Shown one piece after another: positions 6,873-8,247 of a stretch of DNA of 8,247 bases. Under the pieces are notes generated by a model, which saw only the letters and a list, made by a program, of their open reading frames with translations, had not been told where the DNA came from and did no database searches. Each line of letters starts with the position of its first letter. Within the stretch, counting starts at the first letter, position 1. The stretch is from an uncultured Planctomycetaceae bacterium (GTDB taxonomy: Bacteria > Planctomycetota > Planctomycetia > Pirellulales > UBA1268): positions 1 through 8,247 of the forward strand of contig CAJAYZ010000507.1 in assembly GCA_903949225.1 (NCBI GenBank), given 5' to 3'. The position numbers and the translations under genes are program-made.

Positions 6873-6892
6873 TGGGATTTGCTACGATCCCA
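6873..6892 (+). promoter_or_regulatory. Inverted repeat over a possible -10 box upstream of the DUF1015 gene
   Basis: TGGGAT (6873-6878) and ATCCCA (6887-6892) form a perfect 6-base inverted repeat with an 8-base spacer. The hexamer TACGAT (6883-6888), a passable -10 sequence, falls within it. A promoter is required between the ahcY terminator and this gene, so this is a candidate promoter/operator. No good -35 is seen at the normal distance, which keeps the call weak. Confidence 0.25.
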
Positions 6893-6938
6893 GGACAACC
6901 TTTTTCTTCCCCCGCACCCCGAGGAAGCTCCCTCCGCC

Positions 6939-8246
6939 ATGCCCCACGTCGCCCCGCTCCGCGGCCTCCGCTACGACCCCAAGCACGTCGGCGCCCTGTC
7001 GCAGGTGATCGCCCCGCCTTACGACGTCATCGATGCGGCGCTCCAGGAGGCGCTCTACCAGCGGCACCCCGCCAACGTGATCCGCATCGAACTCAACCGG
7101 GAGGAGCCGGGGGATGACGAGCGGACGAACAAGTACACCCGGGCGGCGAAGTTCCTCCGCAGTTGGCGCGACCAGGGGGTGGTGATGCAGGAGCCGGCCG
7201 CGGCGCTCTACGTCTACCATCAGGAGTTCGAGGTTGAGGGACGCACGTTCGTTCGCCGGGGGGTGATGGCGCGAGTCCGCCTCGAGCGTTTCGGCACCGG
7301 CAACATCCATCCCCACGAAGAGACGATGTCGGGCCCGAAGCAGGATCGGCTCCTCCTCACGCGGGCCTGCCGGGCCAACCTCAGCCAGGTGTTCGGGCTC
7401 TATCCCGACACCCAAGGGGAGGTGCAGACCCTCCTCGATGCGGCCGTGGCCGGGCAGCCGCCGCTGGAGGCCACCGACCACCTTGGCGTGAAGAGCTGGA
7501 TGTGGCCACTCACAGACGAGTCGATGGCGGCCAAGGTGGCCGGGCTGATGGGGCCGAAGCCGGTGTTCATCGCCGATGGCCACCACCGCTACGAGACCGC
7601 CTGCAACTACAGGGACGAGGTCGCTGCCGCCTACGGTGGCACGCTCCCCTCCGACCACCCCGCCAACTTCGTCCTCATGATGCTCGTGGGAATGAGCGAC
7701 CCGGGGCTGGTCGTCCTCCCCACCCACCGCCTGTTCGTCGAGCCTTCGGTGGCCACCGCGGCCGATCTGGCCGCGAAGCTCGGCGACTGCTTCACCACCG
7801 AGAAGGCGGGCGTCGGCCCGGATGCCGCCGCAGACGTGTGGGAGGAGATCGAGACCGAGGACGCCCAAGGGACGCTCGGGCTCTATACTGCCGGCGACCG
7901 CACCTGGACGCTCGCCCGGATCACCCCCGCAGGCGCTGCCCGAATGGAGCAGATCGCGGCCGAGCATGGCCCGTCGTGGCGGGGGCTTGGGGTCTCGATC
8001 CTCCACCGGCTCGTGATCGGCGAACTGCTCGGCGCGAAGCAGATCCCCACCCCCGGCTACGTGCACCTCGTCCGCGAAGTGGTCGAGGGGCTCGAGACCG
8101 GGAAGTACCCCCTCGCAGCCCTCGTCATGCCGGCAAGCGTCGGCGACATCAAGAGTGTCAGCGAGACCGGGGAACGGATGCCCGCGAAGAGCACCTACTT
8201 CTATCCGAAGCTCGCCAGCGGTCTGGTCTTCAACCCGCTCGAGTGA
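6939..8246 (+). CDS. DUF1015 family protein (PF06245-like)
   Basis: A complete 435-residue protein with the hallmark segments of the DUF1015 family: an APPYDVI motif near the N-terminus (25-31), the NVIRIELN strand (46-53), HPHEETMSGPKQDRL (125-139), FIADGHHRYETA (210-221) and a C-terminal GERMPAKSTYFYPKL (411-425). There is no signal peptide or membrane segment, so it should be cytoplasmic. The biochemical function of the family is not firmly established to my knowledge. The DGHHRYETA motif resembles the GxHR motif of ParB/sulfiredoxin-like folds, including free-serine kinases, and family members often neighbour serine-biosynthesis genes in other bacteria; a small-molecule kinase or nucleotide-binding role is an inference only. 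The ATG at 6939 begins the conserved region; the nearest Shine-Dalgarno-like GAGGAA is about 12 bases upstream. A longer in-frame start at 6804 would cover the palindrome and lies at the terminator, so it is rejected. The stop falls one base before the window edge. Confidence 0.92.
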   Translation: MPHVAPLRGLRYDPKHVGALSQVIAPPYDVIDAALQEALYQRHPANVIRIELNREEPGDDERTNKYTRAAKFLRSWRDQGVVMQEPAAALYVYHQEFEVEGRTFVRRGVMARVRLERFGTGNIHPHEETMSGPKQDRLLLTRACRANLSQVFGLYPDTQGEVQTLLDAAVAGQPPLEATDHLGVKSWMWPLTDESMAAKVAGLMGPKPVFIADGHHRYETACNYRDEVAAAYGGTLPSDHPANFVLMMLVGMSDPGLVVLPTHRLFVEPSVATAADLAAKLGDCFTTEKAGVGPDAAADVWEEIETEDAQGTLGLYTAGDRTWTLARITPAGAARMEQIAAEHGPSWRGLGVSILHRLVIGELLGAKQIPTPGYVHLVREVVEGLETGKYPLAALVMPASVGDIKSVSETGERMPAKSTYFYPKLASGLVFNPLE

Positions 8247-8247
8247 C

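Noticed and set aside
6882..8066. 394-codon minus-strand open frame opposite the DUF1015 gene
   Set aside because: It is a shadow of a conserved gene, with no recognisable domain.

Overview
The window is a GC-rich stretch of ordinary bacterial chromosome with seven protein genes in two blocks. Base composition, strong G/C bias at third codon positions, an ExeA-like ATPase with a long acidic tail, and a DUF1015 gene beside S-adenosylhomocysteinase suggest a Planctomycetota bacterium (Pirellulales-like). That assignment is inference from composition and gene types, not from a marker gene. I see no rRNA, tRNA, insertion sequence, CRISPR array or phage gene.

Minus-strand block (4256 down to 1), in transcription order: an ExeA/GspA-type AAA ATPase; a family-2 glycosyltransferase of the dolichol/polyprenol-phosphate mannose synthase type, whose ATG overlaps the ATPase stop as ATGA; a 6-phosphofructokinase; and the first 166 codons of acetyl-CoA synthetase, which runs off the left edge. 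The first two genes look translationally coupled and fit a cell-surface or polysaccharide role. The last two are central carbon enzymes and may be read through or have their own promoters.

Plus-strand block (4464 to 8246): trpF (phosphoribosylanthranilate isomerase, away from other trp genes); ahcY (S-adenosylhomocysteinase, TTG start with a strong Shine-Dalgarno and a GC-rich, potentially structured leader); a strong intrinsic terminator; and a complete DUF1015-family gene. The ATPase and trpF are divergent across a 207-base gap.

The most notable non-coding signal is a perfect 14-base palindrome, GTTCCACGTGGAAC (6817-6830), between the ahcY terminator and the DUF1015 gene. It matches the core of the chromosomal parS site bound by ParB, which suggests a centromere-like site and hence a possible position near the replication origin. 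I found no convincing undescribed multi-gene system. The long open frames opposite the ATPase, ahcY and DUF1015 genes are antisense shadows of GC-biased genes.
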